From Janthinobacterium sp. 64 (GTDB lineage Bacteria > Pseudomonadota > Gammaproteobacteria > Burkholderiales > Burkholderiaceae_D): a DNA stretch of 64,000 nucleotides. The DNA lies in assembly GCF_002813325.1 (NCBI RefSeq), contig NZ_PHUG01000001.1:4092001-4156000 (forward strand), given 5' to 3'. Below are positions 27,905 through 40,191 of the stretch, in pieces; the stretch's first letter is position 1; each line of letters starts with the position of its first letter. A model generated the notes under the pieces. It was not told the DNA's origin and ran no database searches. It saw only the letters and a program-made list of their open reading frames with translations. A program made the translations under genes and the position numbers.

Positions 27905-28530
27905 TGAGCGAAAATGTGCATGATGAAGCGGCGGACGAGTCCGTTCCGGGCGACGCTCCGGTAGCGGACACTGGTGCAGCGCTGAGCGTGCCAGTCAGCA
28001 GCAAGCGCTGGTATGTCGTGCATGCTTATTCCGGCATGGAAAAAAGCGTCATGCGCGCACTGACCGAGCGCATCGAGCGCGCGGGCATGCAAGACCAGTT
28101 CGGCCAGATCCTCGTGCCGATCGAAGAAGTTGTCGAAGTCAAGAATGGTGTGAAGTCCGTCACCGAACGTCGTTTCTATCCTGGCTATGTGCTGGTTGAA
28201 ATGGAAATGACGGACGAGAGCTGGCACTTGGTCAAGAACACCAGCAAGGTTACCGGTTTCATTGGTGGCAAGTCGAACAAGCCGACGCCGATCTCCGCGC
28301 GCGAAATCGACGGCATCATGAAGCAGATGCAGGAAGGTGTTGAAAAACCCCGTCCAAAAACCTTGTACGAAGTGGGCGAGCAAGTCCGCATCAAGGATGG
28401 TCCGTTCACCGACTTCAACGGCAATGTCGAAGAAGTCAATTACGAGAAATCCAAAGTGCGCGTTTCGGTCACCATTTTCGGCCGCGCCACTCCGGTGGAA
28501 CTCGAATTCGGCCAGGTCGAAAAAGTTTAA
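27904..28530 (+). CDS. nusG: transcription termination/antitermination factor NusG
   Basis: A 208-residue factor that binds RNA polymerase and couples it to Rho or the ribosome. The NGN domain begins at [15 protein letters not shown]. The C-terminal KOW domain contains [18 protein letters not shown]. The N-terminal 30 residues are acidic and variable. ATG 27904 overlaps the secE stop as TAATG, so translation is coupled; the longer frame from 27892 is not needed. Confidence 0.95.
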   Translation: MSENVHDEAADESVPGDAPVADTGAALSVPVSSKRWYVVHAYSGMEKSVMRALTERIERAGMQDQFGQILVPIEEVVEVKNGVKSVTERRFYPGYVLVEMEMTDESWHLVKNTSKVTGFIGGKSNKPTPISAREIDGIMKQMQEGVEKPRPKTLYEVGEQVRIKDGPFTDFNGNVEEVNYEKSKVRVSVTIFGRATPVELEFGQVEKV

Positions 28531-28587
28531 GTTGTATCAGCGCCACCAGGAGCGTTGCGGTAGTCTCAGCAAAATCCGGTCAGAGGA

Positions 28588-28614
28588 GCCCCGCCAGGGT
28601 AGGATCGGCGGGGC
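28588..28614 (+). promoter_or_regulatory. leader hairpin upstream of rplK
   Basis: A perfect 8-bp stem (GCCCCGCC / GGCGGGGC) with an 11-nt loop sits 31 bp before the L11 start codon in the nusG-rplK gap. In many bacteria L1 represses translation of rplKA by binding such a leader. Whether this hairpin is that site or a processing/attenuation element cannot be decided by eye. Confidence 0.45.
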
Positions 28615-28644
28615 GCTACTACTCAATCCAAGATAGGAGCCATC

Positions 28645-29079
28645 ATGGCAAAGAAAATCATTGGTTTTATCAAGCTGCAAGTGCCAGCTGGTAAAGCAAA
28701 CCCATCCCCACCAATCGGTCCAGCTCTGGGTCAACGCGGTCTGAACATCATGGAATTCTGCAAAGCGTTCAACGCGCAGACCCAAGGTATGGAACCAGGC
28801 ATGCCGATCCCAGTCGTGATCACCGCGTTCGCTGACAAGTCCTTCACGTTCGTGATGAAGACGCCTCCAGCAACCTACCTGATCAAAAAAGCTGCTGCGA
28901 TCACCAAAGGTTCGCCGAAGCCACATACCGACAAAGTCGGTACGCTGACCCGCGCACAAGCTGAAGAAATCGCTAAATTGAAAACCCCTGATCTGACCGC
29001 TGCCGACATGGATGCTGCTGTGCGCACCATCGCTGGTTCCGCTCGTTCGATTGGTATCACGGTGGAAGGTGTTGTATAA
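28645..29079 (+). CDS. rplK: 50S ribosomal protein L11
   Basis: A 144-residue protein of the GTPase-associated centre of the 50S subunit. The N-terminal [19 protein letters not shown] and [11 protein letters not shown] are invariant L11 features, and the C-terminal RNA-binding domain contains [13 protein letters not shown] sequence ([12 protein letters not shown]). It overlaps rplA by one base (TAATG), so the two are translationally coupled. Confidence 0.97.
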   Translation: MAKKIIGFIKLQVPAGKANPSPPIGPALGQRGLNIMEFCKAFNAQTQGMEPGMPIPVVITAFADKSFTFVMKTPPATYLIKKAAAITKGSPKPHTDKVGTLTRAQAEEIAKLKTPDLTAADMDAAVRTIAGSARSIGITVEGVV

Positions 29080-29774
29080 TGGCTAAGTTATCCAAACGTA
29101 TCAAGGCTTTGAAAGCCAAAGTCGACCGTACCAAAGTGTACGCTTTCGACAACGCTGTCGCTCTGATCAAAGAGTGCGCAACGGCCAAGTTCAATGAATC
29201 GATCGACGTATCGGTACAACTGGGTGTTGATCCTAAGAAATCCGACCAAGTGGTGCGCGGCTCCGTCGTGCTGCCAGCTGGTACCGGCAAAACCGTACGC
29301 GTGGCAGTGTTCGCGTCGGGTGAAAAAGCAGAAGCTGCTAAAGCAGCTGGCGCCGACATCGTTGGTATGGAAGACCTGGCTGAGCGTATCAAAGCCGGCG
29401 ACATGCCTTTCGATATCGTTATCGCTTCGCCAGATACCATGCGTATCGTTGGTACCCTGGGTCAGATCCTGGGCCCACGCGGCATGATGCCTAACCCGAA
29501 AGTTGGCACTGTTACTCCTGACGTCGCTACCGCCGTGAAAAACGCGAAAGCCGGTCAAGTTCAGTACCGTACCGACAAATCCGGTATCATCCACGCTACC
29601 ATCGGCCGTAAATCGTTCGCTGACGCAGATCTGAAATCGAATCTGGTCGCACTGATCGACGCACTGAACAAAGCCAAGCCAGCATCGAGCAAAGGCGTGT
29701 ACCTGCGCAAAGTTTCGCTGTCGTCGACCATGGGCGCTGGCGTCCGTGTTGACCAGGCTAGCCTGGCAGCTTAA
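29079..29774 (+). CDS. rplA: 50S ribosomal protein L1
   Basis: A 231-residue L1-stalk protein and, in most bacteria, translational repressor of its own rplKA mRNA. It is recognised by [16 protein letters not shown] at the N-terminus and by the segments [20 protein letters not shown] and [15 protein letters not shown]. Overlap with rplK ensures balanced synthesis. It is followed by a 319-bp gap containing the leader of the rplJL unit. Confidence 0.97.
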   Translation: MAKLSKRIKALKAKVDRTKVYAFDNAVALIKECATAKFNESIDVSVQLGVDPKKSDQVVRGSVVLPAGTGKTVRVAVFASGEKAEAAKAAGADIVGMEDLAERIKAGDMPFDIVIASPDTMRIVGTLGQILGPRGMMPNPKVGTVTPDVATAVKNAKAGQVQYRTDKSGIIHATIGRKSFADADLKSNLVALIDALNKAKPASSKGVYLRKVSLSSTMGAGVRVDQASLAA

Positions 29775-29794
29775 GTAAAGAATCAAGTCCTGTG

Positions 29795-29860
29795 GCGCCT
29801 TCGGGCGCTGCGGGCGCATCTTTGGGCTGTCTGTCCGGTGTTCGCACCAGGCAGGCAGAC
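29795..29860 (+). other. two UUCG-type hairpins at the start of the rplA-rplJ gap
   Basis: GCGCC-TTCG-GGCGC (29795-29808) is followed by a larger imperfect hairpin with ends GTCTG/CAGAC and tip GGTG-TTCG-CACC (29829-29860). Neither is followed by a T-run. They could mark the rplKA mRNA 3' end, a processing site or part of the rplJL leader. Confidence 0.45.
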
Positions 29861-29870
29861 AATCAAAGAC

Positions 29871-29938
29871 CGTTGGGCCGACTGCGATCGCACATGCAGA
29901 AGGTTAATAGGCTTGCCGGCAACGGCAAGTGCCCAACG
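29871..29938 (+). ncRNA. L10-type ribosomal protein leader (rplJL autoregulation)
   Basis: The closing stem CGTTGGGC / GCCCAACG (29871-29878 with 29931-29938) encloses a CTGC/GCAG hairpin and a perfect CTTGCC/GGCAAG hairpin, joined by AGAAGGTTAATAGG. This multi-branched layout and the AGGTTAATAGG segment match the known leader where L10-(L7/L12) binds to repress rplJL translation. The remaining bases to the rplJ start (29939-30093) show no ORF with support. Confidence 0.7.
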
Positions 29939-30093
29939 CAGATGGTGTACCCGAACAAGTTTTGTAGTCCTCATGCTGCGTGAATCCATCCGCTCAGTTT
30001 AGTACTTCTTGACTTCGGACGCCGTGTTCGAACCGATGCAAGGCGCTCAACCACTCGGTTGTGATTGCCGAACATCATTTAAGGAGGTTGACC

Positions 30094-30633
30094 GTGAGTC
30101 TCAATCTGAATGACAAAAAGGCCGTCGTCGCCGAAGTTTCCGCACAAGTAGCAAATGCGCAAACGATCGTCGTGGCCGAATATCGTGGCATCCAGGTTGG
30201 TCACTTGACGCAACTGCGTGCTAAAGCGCGTGCCCAAGGCGTGTACCTGCGTGTGTTGAAAAACACTCTGGCTCGTCGCTCCGTTGAAGGTACCGCATTC
30301 GCCAGCCTGGCAGATGCCATGACCGGCCCGTTGATCTACTCGATCTCGGCCGATGCCGTTGCAGCAGCTAAAGTCATCGCTGACTTCGCTAAAACCAACG
30401 ACAAACTGGTCATCAAAGCAGGTAACTACGCAGGCAAGCCGCTGGATACAGCTGCTGTCACCGCGTTGGCGAGCATTCCTAGCCGTGAAGTCCTCATTTC
30501 GCAGTTGTTGGGCGTTATGCTGGCTCCGGTTTCGGGCTTTGCACGTGGTCTGGCTGCCCTGGCAGCGAAAAAAGGCGAAGGCGCCGAAGCTCCTGCAGAA
30601 GCAGCAGCAGAAGAAGCCCCAGCAGCCGCTTAA
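30094..30633 (+). CDS. rplJ: 50S ribosomal protein L10
   Basis: A 179-residue protein forming the base of the L7/L12 stalk. Start chosen: GTG at 30094 ([15 protein letters not shown]), because a perfect AAGGAGG lies 7 bp upstream; the ATG at 30061 would add 11 non-conserved residues. Core motifs [15 protein letters not shown] and [12 protein letters not shown] are present. An Ala/Glu-rich tail ends the protein. The leader just upstream is expected to be its own repressor site. Confidence 0.95.
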   Translation: MSLNLNDKKAVVAEVSAQVANAQTIVVAEYRGIQVGHLTQLRAKARAQGVYLRVLKNTLARRSVEGTAFASLADAMTGPLIYSISADAVAAAKVIADFAKTNDKLVIKAGNYAGKPLDTAAVTALASIPSREVLISQLLGVMLAPVSGFARGLAALAAKKGEGAEAPAEAAAEEAPAAA

Positions 30634-30700
30634 TTGCGCGCGCTTTTTTCTCTCAGTACCAATCTGATGTAACTAACGTAATAAATTTAGGAGTTTCAAA

Positions 30701-31072
30701 ATGGCAATTAGCAAAGACGATATCCTGGAAGCAGTTAGCGCCATGTCCGTAATGGACCTGAACGACCTGGTTAAAGCATTCGAAGAAAAATTCGGCGTGT
30801 CCGCAGCAGCAATGGCTTCGGCCGGTCCTGCAGCAGGCCCAGCAGCAGCTGCTGAAGAACAAACCGAATTCAACGTCATCCTGGACGGCTTCGGCGCAAA
30901 CAAAGTTGGCGTCATTAAAGCAGTTCGCGAAATCACCGGCCTGGGCTTGAAAGAAGCTAAAGACCTGGTCGATGGCGCTCCAAAAACTGTGAAAGAAGCA
31001 GTGTCGAAAGCTGACGCTGAAGCAGCACAGAAGAAACTGGTAGAAGCCGGCGCAACCGCTTCGATCAAGTAA
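30701..31072 (+). CDS. rplL: 50S ribosomal protein L7/L12
   Basis: A 123-residue stalk protein that recruits translational GTPases. An N-terminal dimerisation domain ([20 protein letters not shown]) and an Ala-rich hinge are followed by the C-terminal domain with EKTEFNVIL-like sequence ([18 protein letters not shown]) and [24 protein letters not shown] precedes the ATG. It lies 67 bp after rplJ and is expected to be made in excess over L10. Confidence 0.97.
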   Translation: MAISKDDILEAVSAMSVMDLNDLVKAFEEKFGVSAAAMASAGPAAGPAAAAEEQTEFNVILDGFGANKVGVIKAVREITGLGLKEAKDLVDGAPKTVKEAVSKADAEAAQKKLVEAGATASIK

Positions 31073-31100
31073 TATCTGTACCGGCGGCAGTTAGCGCCCG

Positions 31101-31150
31101 AGTCAAAGTCTGAGGTTTCCCCTCGCAAGGGGGGAAATCCGACTTTGGCT
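31101..31150 (+). promoter_or_regulatory. long hairpin in rplL-rpoB gap (attenuator/processing site)
   Basis: Outer arms AGTCAAAGTC and GACTTTGGCT (9 of 10 paired, one G-T) enclose an inner stem GGTTTCCCCT / AGGGGGGAAATCC around CGCA. In E. coli the same gap holds an attenuator and an RNase III site that set the ribosomal-protein to RNA-polymerase ratio. The equivalent role here is inferred from position and structure. Confidence 0.6.
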
Positions 31151-31316
31151 CCTTTGTCGTCTGCATCGTATTTGTCATGTAGTTGTAGCAGCAGTTTTTA
31201 TTCGATTCAAGCCGGAAAGCAGAGCCTTGAGGTTTCGTCTGTGTCACACGCAGCGGTGCAAACGAACACTTGCAAAACCTGAATTTTCTATCCTTTCTGT
31301 CACTCACGGAGTGTCC

Positions 31317-34300
31317 ATGCACTACTCATTTACTGAGAAGAAACGCATTCGCAAATCATTCGCGAAGCGCGCCAACGTTCACCACGTTCCGTTCCTGCTG
31401 GCGACCCAGCTCGAGTCTTATCATAGCTTCTTGCAAGAGGACATAGCACCGTCCGGCCGCAAGAATGATGGCCTGCAGTCGGCTTTCACTTCGATTTTCC
31501 CTATCGTGTCGCACAATGGTTTTGCGCGTCTCGAATTCTTGTCGTACGTTCTGGGCGATCCTGCCTTTGACGTCAAAGAATGTCAACAACGTGGCCTGAC
31601 GTTCGCGTCGCCGCTGCGCGCGAAAGTGCGTCTGGTGATCCTGGACAAGGAATCGCCAACCAAGCCCGTCGTCAAAGAGATGAAGGAACAGGAAGTCTAC
31701 ATGGGCGAATTGCCGCTCATGACGACCACCGGTTCGTTCGTCATCAACGGCACGGAGCGGGTGATCGTTTCCCAGCTGCACCGTTCGCCTGGCGTGTTCT
31801 TCGAGCATGACCGCGGCAAGACTCACTCGTCCGGTAAGCTGCTGTTCTCCGCGCGTATCATTCCTTACCGCGGTTCGTGGCTGGACTTCGAGTTCGACCC
31901 GAAAGACATCCTGTTCTTCCGCGTCGACCGCCGCCGCAAGATGCCAGTAACGATCCTGCTCAAAGCCATCGGCATGTCGCATGAGCAAATCCTGGCCAAT
32001 TTCTTTGTCTTCGACAATTTCAACCTGCGCTCCGAAGGCGCGGAAATGGAATTCGTCGCCGAACGTCTGCGCGGCGAAGTGGCGCGTTTCGACATCGTCG
32101 ACAAGTCGGGCAAGACCCTGGTGCTGAAAGACAAGCGTATCAACGCCAAGCACGTGCGTGATATCGAAGCTGCCGGCATCAAGCACATTTCCGTACCGGA
32201 AGACTATCTGCTGGGCCGCGTATTGGCGAAGAACATCGTCGATGGCGATACCGGTGAAGTCGTCGCTTCCGCGAACGATGAGCTGACCGAAGATCTGTTG
32301 GGCCGCTTGCGCGACGCCAGCATTTCCGAAATCCAGACTTTGTACACGAACGACCTGGACCAAGGCGCCTACATCTCGCAAACCCTGCGTATCGACGACA
32401 CCGCCGATCAGATGGCTGCGAAAGTGGCGATCTACCGCATGATGCGTCCAGGCGAACCGCCAACGGAAGACTCCGTTGAAGCGCTGTTCAATGGCCTGTT
32501 CTACAACTCGGACCGCTACGACCTGTCGGCCGTGGGCCGCATGAAGTTCAACCGCCGCATTGGCCGCGATGAACTGACCGGCGCCATGACCCTGTCGAAC
32601 GAAGACGTGCTGGCCGTGATCAAGATCCTGGTGGAACTGCGCAATGGCCGCGGCGAAGTCGACGATATCGATCACCTGGGTAACCGTCGCGTACGTTGCG
32701 TGGGCGAACTGGCCGAGAATCAATTCCGCGCCGGCCTGGTGCGTGTTGAGCGCGCCGTCAAGGAACGCCTCGGCCAAGCCGAAGCGGACAACCTGATGCC
32801 GCACGACCTGATCAACTCGAAGCCGATTTCGGCTGCGATTCGCGAGTTCTTCGGTTCGTCCCAGCTGTCGCAGTTCATGGACCAAACCAATCCTCTGTCG
32901 GAAATTACCCACAAGCGCCGCGTATCGGCTCTGGGACCCGGCGGTCTGACACGCGAACGCGCCGGCTTTGAAGTGCGCGACGTGCATCCGACCCACTACG
33001 GCCGCGTCTGCCCGATCGAGACACCGGAAGGTCCGAACATTGGTCTGATCAACTCGCTGGCTCTGTATGCCCGCCTGAATGAATACGGCTTCCTGGAAAC
33101 CCCGTACCGCAAGGTCGAAGGCTCCAAGATTACCGATCAGATCGACTACTTGTCCGCCATCGAAGAAGGCCGCTACATCATCGCTCAGGCGAATGCGACC
33201 ATCAGCGATGAAGGCACGCTGTCCGATGAACTGGTCTCGGCCCGTGAAGCTGGCGAAACCATTCTGGTCTCCCCGGAGCGCATCCAGTACATGGACGTGG
33301 CGCCTGGCCAGATCGTTTCCGTCGCTGCCTCGCTGATTCCGTTCCTCGAACACGATGATGCAAACCGTGCATTGATGGGCGCCAACATGCAACGCCAGGC
33401 TGTGCCTTGCTTGCGTCCTGAAAAAGCGCTGGTCGGTACCGGTATCGAACGCACCGTTGCGGTCGACTCGGGCACCACCGTGCAAGCCTTGCGTGGCGGT
33501 ATCGTCGATTACATCGATGCGGGCCGTGTCGTGATTCGCGTCAACGATGACGAAGCGACCGCTGGTGAAGTGGGCGTCGACATCTACAACCTGATCAAGT
33601 ACACCCGTTCGAACCAGAACACCAACATCAACCAGCGTCCTATCGTGCAAGTGGGCGACCGTGTTGCCAAGCGCGACGTGATCGCCGATGGCGCATCGAC
33701 CGACCTCGGTGAATTGGCGCTGGGCCAGAACATGACCGTGGCCTTCATGCCATGGAATGGTCTGAACTTCGAAGATTCGATCCTGATCTCGGAAAACGTC
33801 GTCAAGGACGACCGCTACACCTCGATTCACATCGAAGAGTTGTCGGTGGTGGCCCGTGACACGAAACTGGGCGCGGAAGAAATTACGCGCGACATCTCGA
33901 ACCTGGCTGAAAATCAGCTGGCACGTCTGGATGAGTCCGGTATCGTCTACATCGGCGCTGAAGTCCAGGCCGGCGACACGCTGGTCGGTAAAGTGACGCC
34001 AAAAGGCGAAACCCAGCTGACCCCGGAAGAGAAGCTGCTGCGCGCGATTTTCGGCGAAAAAGCTTCGGACGTGAAAGACACGTCGCTGCGCGTGCCTTCG
34101 GGCATGATCGGTACCGTGATCGACGTGCAAGTCTTCACCCGTGAAGGCATCGTGCGCGACAAGCGTGCCCAGCAAATTATCGATGACGAACTGAAACGCT
34201 TCCGTCTGGATCTGAACGACCAGATGCGTATCGTGGAAGGCGATGCCTTCCAGCGTCTGGAAAAAATGCTGATCGGCAAAGTTGTCAACGGCGGCCCTAA

Positions 34301-35423
34301 AAAGCTGGCCAAAGGCGCCAAGATCACCAAGGAATACCTGGCCGATCTGGACAAATACCACTGGTTCGACATCCGCCCTGCGGACGACGATGCAGCGGTA
34401 GCGCTGGAAGCGATCAAGGAATCGATCAACGAGAAGCGTCACCAGTTCGATCTGGCCTTCGAAGAGAAGCGCAAGAAACTGACGCAAGGCGATGAGCTGC
34501 AACCAGGCGTGCAAAAAATGGTCAAGGTGTACCTGGCCGTGAAACGCCGCCTGCAGTCGGGCGACAAGATGGCAGGTCGCCACGGTAACAAGGGTGTGGT
34601 TTCCCGTATTGTTCCTGTGGAAGACATGCCATACATGGCCGACGGCACGCCAGCCGACGTTGTGCTGAACCCGCTGGGCGTTCCTTCGCGGATGAACGTT
34701 GGTCAGATTCTCGAGACGCACTTGGGCTGGGCTGCCAAGGGTCTGGGTATCCGCATCGGCGAAATGCTGAAGGCGCAAACCAAGGTCGAGCAAATGCGCA
34801 AGTACCTGACGACGATCTACAACGACAACGGCCGCGCGGAAGATCTGAACGACTTCGACGACGAAGAGATCATGAAGCTGGCGGAAAACCTGAAAAAAGG
34901 TGTTCCATTCGCCACGCCAGTGTTCGACGGCGCCAATGAAGAAGAGATCCGCCGCATGCTGGACCTGGCGTATCCGGACGACATCGCCAAGAACCTGGGC
35001 ATGACCCCGTCGAAGAACCAGGTGACCATGTATGACGGTCGCACCGGTGAAGCGTTCGAACGCAAGGTCACTGTCGGCGTCATGCACATGCTGAAACTGC
35101 ATCACTTGGTCGATGACAAGATGCATGCGCGTTCGACCGGTCCTTACTCGCTGGTAACGCAACAGCCACTGGGCGGTAAAGCCCAGTTCGGTGGTCAGCG
35201 TTTCGGTGAGATGGAAGTCTGGGCACTGGAAGCGTATGGCGCGTCGTATGTCTTGCAAGAGATGTTGACCGTCAAGTCCGATGACGTGAATGGCCGTACC
35301 AAAGTGTACGAGAACCTCGTCAAGGGCGACCACGTGATCGACGCCGGCATGCCGGAATCGTTCAACGTGCTGGTCAAGGAAATCCGTTCGCTCGGTATCG
35401 ATATCGACCTCGAACGCAACTAA
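31317..35423 (+). CDS. rpoB: DNA-directed RNA polymerase subunit beta
   Basis: A 1368-residue catalytic subunit. ATG 31317 ([18 protein letters not shown]) is preceded by CGGAG; the frame is open to 31227, but the extra 30 residues are not part of the family. The rifampicin-binding cluster [19 protein letters not shown] followed by VSALGPGGL is present with wild-type residues at the common resistance positions. [15 protein letters not shown] and the C-terminal [20 protein letters not shown] are intact. It is cotranscribed with rpoC after a 109-bp gap. Confidence 0.98.
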   Translation: MHYSFTEKKRIRKSFAKRANVHHVPFLLATQLESYHSFLQEDIAPSGRKNDGLQSAFTSIFPIVSHNGFARLEFLSYVLGDPAFDVKECQQRGLTFASPLRAKVRLVILDKESPTKPVVKEMKEQEVYMGELPLMTTTGSFVINGTERVIVSQLHRSPGVFFEHDRGKTHSSGKLLFSARIIPYRGSWLDFEFDPKDILFFRVDRRRKMPVTILLKAIGMSHEQILANFFVFDNFNLRSEGAEMEFVAERLRGEVARFDIVDKSGKTLVLKDKRINAKHVRDIEAAGIKHISVPEDYLLGRVLAKNIVDGDTGEVVASANDELTEDLLGRLRDASISEIQTLYTNDLDQGAYISQTLRIDDTADQMAAKVAIYRMMRPGEPPTEDSVEALFNGLFYNSDRYDLSAVGRMKFNRRIGRDELTGAMTLSNEDVLAVIKILVELRNGRGEVDDIDHLGNRRVRCVGELAENQFRAGLVRVERAVKERLGQAEADNLMPHDLINSKPISAAIREFFGSSQLSQFMDQTNPLSEITHKRRVSALGPGGLTRERAGFEVRDVHPTHYGRVCPIETPEGPNIGLINSLALYARLNEYGFLETPYRKVEGSKITDQIDYLSAIEEGRYIIAQANATISDEGTLSDELVSAREAGETILVSPERIQYMDVAPGQIVSVAASLIPFLEHDDANRALMGANMQRQAVPCLRPEKALVGTGIERTVAVDSGTTVQALRGGIVDYIDAGRVVIRVNDDEATAGEVGVDIYNLIKYTRSNQNTNINQRPIVQVGDRVAKRDVIADGASTDLGELALGQNMTVAFMPWNGLNFEDSILISENVVKDDRYTSIHIEELSVVARDTKLGAEEITRDISNLAENQLARLDESGIVYIGAEVQAGDTLVGKVTPKGETQLTPEEKLLRAIFGEKASDVKDTSLRVPSGMIGTVIDVQVFTREGIVRDKRAQQIIDDELKRFRLDLNDQMRIVEGDAFQRLEKMLIGKVVNGGPKKLAKGAKITKEYLADLDKYHWFDIRPADDDAAVALEAIKESINEKRHQFDLAFEEKRKKLTQGDELQPGVQKMVKVYLAVKRRLQSGDKMAGRHGNKGVVSRIVPVEDMPYMADGTPADVVLNPLGVPSRMNVGQILETHLGWAAKGLGIRIGEMLKAQTKVEQMRKYLTTIYNDNGRAEDLNDFDDEEIMKLAENLKKGVPFATPVFDGANEEEIRRMLDLAYPDDIAKNLGMTPSKNQVTMYDGRTGEAFERKVTVGVMHMLKLHHLVDDKMHARSTGPYSLVTQQPLGGKAQFGGQRFGEMEVWALEAYGASYVLQEMLTVKSDDVNGRTKVYENLVKGDHVIDAGMPESFNVLVKEIRSLGIDIDLERN

Positions 35424-35460
35424 ACGACAGCACCCTGTCATTTGGTTTGGGAAACACAAA

Positions 35461-35485
35461 GCCCGGCTGGGAAACCACGCCGGGC
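35461..35485 (+). other. hairpin in rpoB-rpoC gap
   Basis: A perfect 7-bp stem (GCCCGGC / GCCGGGC) with an 11-nt loop. It has no T-run, so it is probably an mRNA stability or processing element within the operon. Confidence 0.45.
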
Positions 35486-35532
35486 AATGTAGTCTCAGGA
35501 ATATAGAAATTTAATCACCTCTGGAGTGATAC

Positions 35533-38500
35533 ATGAAAGCACTGCTCGATCTATTCAAGCAAGTACAGACCAACGAGACCTTCGATGCAATCAAGATCGG
35601 TCTCGCTTCGCCTGAGAAAATCCGTTCGTGGTCCTACGGCGAAGTCAAAAAGCCGGAAACCATCAACTACCGTACCTTCAAGCCTGAGCGCGATGGCCTG
35701 TTCTGCGCCAAGATCTTTGGCCCGATCAAGGATTACGAATGCCTGTGCGGCAAGTACAAGCGCCTGAAACACCGCGGCGTAATCTGCGAAAAGTGCGGCG
35801 TCGAAGTCACCCTGGCCAAAGTGCGCCGCGAGCGCATGGGCCACATCGAGCTGGCCTCGCCTACCGCGCACATCTGGTTCCTGAAATCGCTGCCGTCGCG
35901 TCTGGGCATGGTCCTCGACATGACCCTGCGGGACATCGAACGCGTGCTGTACTTTGAAGCATACGTCGTGACCGATCCAGGCATGACCCCGCTGAAGAAG
36001 TGCCAGATCATGTCGGAAGACGACTACGCCGCCAAGTACGAAGAGTACGGCGACGACTTCACCGCCTTCATGGGCGCCGAAGGTATCCGTGAACTGCTGC
36101 GCTCGATCGACATCCACCGCGATGCCGAAACCCTGCGCGTGGAACTGAAGGAATCGAAATCCGAAGCCAAGATCAAGAAATACGCCAAGCGCCTGAAAGT
36201 GCTCGAAGCGTTCCAGCGTTCGGGCATCAAGCCTGACTGGATGATCATGGAAGTGCTGCCGGTGCTGCCGCCGGAACTGCGTCCGCTGGTACCGCTGGAC
36301 GGTGGCCGTTTCGCGACCTCGGATCTGAACGATCTGTATCGCCGCGTCATCAACCGTAACAACCGCCTGAAACGCCTGATGGAGCTGCGCGCTCCAGAGA
36401 TCATCACGCGCAACGAAAAGCGCATGCTGCAAGAAGCGGTCGATTCGCTGCTGGACAACGGCCGTCGCGGCAAAGCGATGACCGGCGCCAACAAGCGTCC
36501 GCTGAAGTCCTTGGCAGAGATGATCAAAGGTAAAGGCGGCCGTTTCCGTCAAAACTTGCTGGGCAAACGCGTCGATTACTCCGGTCGTTCGGTCATCGTC
36601 GTGGGCCCGCAATTGAAATTGCATCAGTGCGGCTTGCCGAAACTGATGGCGCTGGAACTGTTCAAACCCTTCATTTTCAATAAACTGGAACTGATGGGTC
36701 TGGCTACCACGATCAAGGCCGCCAAAAAGCTGGTCGAGATTCAAGAACCGGTCGTATGGGACATCCTGGAAGACGTGATTCGCGAACATCCGATCATGTT
36801 GAACCGCGCACCAACCTTGCACCGCCTGGGTATCCAGGCCTTCGAGCCAGTCCTGATTGAAGGCAAGGCCATCCAGTTGCACCCACTCGTCTGCGCCGCA
36901 TTCAACGCCGACTTTGACGGTGACCAAATGGCGGTCCACGTTCCTCTGTCGATCGAAGCGCAGATGGAAGCGCGCACGTTGATGCTGGCATCGAACAACA
37001 TCCTGTTCCCATCGAACGGCGAACCGTCGATCGTTCCTTCCCAGGATATCGTGCTGGGTCTGTACTACGCGACGCGCGAAGCGATCAATGCGAAGAACGA
37101 AGGGATGATGTTCCCTGACGTGTCGGAAGTGATCCGCGCCTACGACAACAAGGAAGTCGAACTGACGACCCGCGTCACCGTGCGTATTACCGAATACCCG
37201 AAAAACGCCGAAACGGGCGAATTCGAGAAAACGATTACCCGCTACGAAACGACGATCGGCCGTGCGATCCTGTCGGAAATTCTGCCTAAAGGCTTGCCGT
37301 TCTCCGTCCTGAACCGCGCGCTGAAAAAGAAAGAAATTTCCAAGCTGATCAACACGTCGTTCCGCAAGTGCGGCCTGCGCGCCACCGTGGTGTTCGCAGA
37401 CAAACTGATGCAATCGGGTTTCCGCCTGGCCACACGCGCCGGTATCTCGATCTGCGTCGACGACATGCTGGTACCGCCGCAAAAAGTCACCCTGATCGCG
37501 ACGGCCGAATCGGAAGTCAAGCAGATCGAACAGCAATACGCCTCGGGTCTCGTGACCGCCGGCGAGCGTTACAACAAGGTAGTCGATATCTGGGGCAAAA
37601 CCTCCGATGAAGTCGGCAAGGCCATGATGGACCAGCTCAAAGTCGAAGACGTGATCCGCCGCGACGGCACCAAGTCGACGCAAGAATCGTTCAACGCCAT
37701 TTACATGATGGCCGACTCCGGCGCGCGCGGTTCCGCAGCCCAGATTCGCCAGTTGGCCGGTATGCGTGGTCTGATGGCCAAACCGGATGGCTCGATTATC
37801 GAAACGCCGATTACCGCGAACTTCCGCGAAGGTCTGAACGTTTTGCAGTACTTCATTTCGACCCACGGTGCGCGTAAAGGTCTGGCCGATACGGCGCTGA
37901 AAACGGCTAACTCCGGTTACCTGACGCGTCGTCTGGTTGATGTGACGCAAGACTTGGTGGTGATCGAGGACGATTGCGGCACCATGAACGGCGCCGTCAT
38001 GAAGGCACTGGTCGAAGGTGGTGAAGTCATCGAACCGTTGCGTGACCGTATCCTCGGCCGCGTGGTGGTGCATGACGTCGTCAATCCTGAAACCCAGGAA
38101 ACGCTGTACGAAGCCGGCACCCTGATGGACGAAGACATGGTCGAAGAGATCGAGCGTCTGTCCATCGATGAAGTCAAGGTCCGCACGCCACTGACTTGCG
38201 ACACGCGCTTCGGCCTGTGCGCCAAGTGCTATGGCCGCGATCTGGGCCGCGGCATGCTGGTCAACGCCGGCGAAGCCGTCGGTGTGGTGGCAGCGCAGTC
38301 GATTGGTGAGCCGGGTACCCAGCTGACCATGCGTACGTTCCACATTGGTGGTGCGGCATCGCGTGCGGCAGTGGCATCGTCGGTGGAAGCCAAGTCGAAC
38401 GGTACCATCCGCTTCACGGCAACCATGCGTTACGTGACGAACGGCAAGGGCGCGCAAATCGTCATTTCCCGTTCCGGCGAAGTGCTGATCACCGACGACC

Positions 38501-39774
38501 ATGGCCGTGAGCGTGAGCGTCATAAAGTACCGTACGGTGCGACCCTGATCGTCAAGGACGGCATGGTCATCAAGGCCGGTACGGCCCTGGCAACGTGGGA
38601 TCCGCTGACCCGTCCGATCATTACCGAATACGCCGGTCAAGTGCGTTTCGAGAACGTCGAAGAAGGCGTCACCGTAGCCCGTCAGGTCGACGAAGTGACC
38701 GGTCTGTCCACCCTGGTGGCGATCGATGCGAAACGTCGCGGTTCGTTGACGAAAACCTTGCGTCCGCAAGTCAAACTGATCAACGAAGCGAACGAAGAAG
38801 TCAAGATCGCCGGCACCGAACACTCGGTGGCGATCGGCTTCCAGGTCGGCGCGCTGATCATGGTCAAGGACGGTCAACAGGTATCGGTTGGTGAAGTGCT
38901 GGCACGTATTCCTACCGAATCGCAAAAAACGCGCGATATTACCGGTGGTCTGCCACGCGTTGCGGAACTGTTCGAAGCGCGCTCGCCGAAAGATGCCGGT
39001 ATGCTGGCGGAAGTCACGGGTACGGTTGCGTTCGGTAAAGAAACCAAGGGCAAGCAGCGTCTGGAAATCACGGACATGGACGGCAACAAGCATGAGTTCT
39101 TGATCACCAAGGACAAACAAGTGCTGGTGCATGACGGCCAAGTCGTGAACAAGGGCGAGATGATCGTGGACGGCCCGGCCGATCCGCAAGACATCCTGCG
39201 CCTGCTGGGTATCGAAGCGCTGGCACGTTACATCGTCGACGAAGTGCAAGACGTGTACCGTCTGCAAGGCGTGAAGATCAATGACAAGCACATCGAAGTG
39301 ATCGTGCGTCAGATGCTGCGCCGTGTGCAGATCGTCAATGCCGGCGACACCAACTACATCGTTGGCGAGCAGGTAGAGCGTTCGGAACTGCTGGATCAGA
39401 ACGACCTGATGGAAGCCGGAAACAAAATTCCTGCGACCTACGAAAACGTTCTGCTGGGTATTACCAAGGCTTCGCTGTCGACCGATTCGTTCATCTCGGC
39501 CGCATCGTTCCAGGAAACCACCCGCGTGCTGACCGAAGCGGCGATCATGGGCAAGCGCGATGGTCTGCGCGGCCTGAAAGAGAACGTCATCGTCGGCCGT
39601 CTGATTCCTGGCGGTACGGGCCTGGCCTTCCACCGCGCACGCAAAGAAAAAGAAGCGTGGGAAGTGGAAGAGCGTCAAGCACTGCTGCTGGCCGAGAAAG
39701 CCTCGATGGCCGGCGAAGCTGCCGAAGCGCTGCAGGACATCGAAAGCCAGCAACACCACGGCGACGAAGCGTAA
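35533..39774 (+). CDS. rpoC: DNA-directed RNA polymerase subunit beta'
   Basis: A 1413-residue catalytic subunit. The catalytic NADFDGDQM places the Mg-binding aspartates at 460, 462 and 464, the same numbers as in E. coli. The N-terminal zinc site is [20 protein letters not shown] and the second is in [15 protein letters not shown]. The C-terminal tail ([20 protein letters not shown] then GDEA) and the first terminator are duplicated twice immediately downstream, so the 3' end of this gene is the founder of a 198-bp tandem array. The duplication does not alter the rpoC coding sequence itself. Confidence 0.98.
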   Translation: MKALLDLFKQVQTNETFDAIKIGLASPEKIRSWSYGEVKKPETINYRTFKPERDGLFCAKIFGPIKDYECLCGKYKRLKHRGVICEKCGVEVTLAKVRRERMGHIELASPTAHIWFLKSLPSRLGMVLDMTLRDIERVLYFEAYVVTDPGMTPLKKCQIMSEDDYAAKYEEYGDDFTAFMGAEGIRELLRSIDIHRDAETLRVELKESKSEAKIKKYAKRLKVLEAFQRSGIKPDWMIMEVLPVLPPELRPLVPLDGGRFATSDLNDLYRRVINRNNRLKRLMELRAPEIITRNEKRMLQEAVDSLLDNGRRGKAMTGANKRPLKSLAEMIKGKGGRFRQNLLGKRVDYSGRSVIVVGPQLKLHQCGLPKLMALELFKPFIFNKLELMGLATTIKAAKKLVEIQEPVVWDILEDVIREHPIMLNRAPTLHRLGIQAFEPVLIEGKAIQLHPLVCAAFNADFDGDQMAVHVPLSIEAQMEARTLMLASNNILFPSNGEPSIVPSQDIVLGLYYATREAINAKNEGMMFPDVSEVIRAYDNKEVELTTRVTVRITEYPKNAETGEFEKTITRYETTIGRAILSEILPKGLPFSVLNRALKKKEISKLINTSFRKCGLRATVVFADKLMQSGFRLATRAGISICVDDMLVPPQKVTLIATAESEVKQIEQQYASGLVTAGERYNKVVDIWGKTSDEVGKAMMDQLKVEDVIRRDGTKSTQESFNAIYMMADSGARGSAAQIRQLAGMRGLMAKPDGSIIETPITANFREGLNVLQYFISTHGARKGLADTALKTANSGYLTRRLVDVTQDLVVIEDDCGTMNGAVMKALVEGGEVIEPLRDRILGRVVVHDVVNPETQETLYEAGTLMDEDMVEEIERLSIDEVKVRTPLTCDTRFGLCAKCYGRDLGRGMLVNAGEAVGVVAAQSIGEPGTQLTMRTFHIGGAASRAAVASSVEAKSNGTIRFTATMRYVTNGKGAQIVISRSGEVLITDDHGRERERHKVPYGATLIVKDGMVIKAGTALATWDPLTRPIITEYAGQVRFENVEEGVTVARQVDEVTGLSTLVAIDAKRRGSLTKTLRPQVKLINEANEEVKIAGTEHSVAIGFQVGALIMVKDGQQVSVGEVLARIPTESQKTRDITGGLPRVAELFEARSPKDAGMLAEVTGTVAFGKETKGKQRLEITDMDGNKHEFLITKDKQVLVHDGQVVNKGEMIVDGPADPQDILRLLGIEALARYIVDEVQDVYRLQGVKINDKHIEVIVRQMLRRVQIVNAGDTNYIVGEQVERSELLDQNDLMEAGNKIPATYENVLLGITKASLSTDSFISAASFQETTRVLTEAAIMGKRDGLRGLKENVIVGRLIPGGTGLAFHRARKEKEAWEVEERQALLLAEKASMAGEAAEALQDIESQQHHGDEA

Positions 39775-39795
39775 TCTACGCTGCTAGCTGACAAG

Positions 39796-39822
39796 AACGG
39801 CACCTTCGGGTGCCGTTTTTTT
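39796..39822 (+). terminator. rpoBC operon terminator, copy 1
   Basis: AACGGCACC-TTCG-GGTGCCGTT with seven T residues, 21 bp after the rpoC stop. A perfect stem with a UUCG tetraloop. Confidence 0.95.
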
Positions 39823-39993
39823 GTCCGTACGGCGCATTTCCAGCGCACAGGCAAGGAGATGACAGCAGAGTTTAAAGCCCCACTGCGGACCGATAAAGCC
39901 CCCCTGGCCGGTGAAGCCATCGAAGATTTGCTGGCCATCGAAAGCCAGCAACACCACGGCGACGAAGCGTAATCTACGCTGCCAGCTGACAAG

Positions 39994-40020
39994 AACGGCA
40001 CCTTCGGGTACCGTTTTTTT
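39994..40020 (+). terminator. rpoBC operon terminator, copy 2 (stem mismatch)
   Basis: Same hairpin as copy 1, but the right arm reads GGTACCG, creating a C-A mismatch in the middle of the stem. Seven T residues follow. Probably weaker. Confidence 0.8.
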
Positions 40021-40191
40021 GTCCGTACGGCGCATTTCCAGCGCACAGGCAAGGAGATGACAGCAGAGTATAAAGCCCCACTGCCGACCGATAAAGCCCC
40101 CCTGGCCGGTGACGCCACCGAAGATTTGCTGGCCATCGAAAGCCAGCAACACCACGGCGACGAAGCGTAATCTACGCTGCCAGCTGACAAG

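Noticed and set aside
31356..39759. Very long antisense ORFs opposite rpoB and rpoC
   Set aside because: They mirror highly biased codon use of the polymerase genes; composition is rich in His, Arg and Gln without any motif.
39859..40170. Two possible 37-residue peptides (one in each extra rpoC-tail copy)
   Set aside because: The ATG directly abuts AGGAG with no spacer, each lies behind a terminator, and the sequence is a decayed rpoC tail. Kept only as part of the repeat description.
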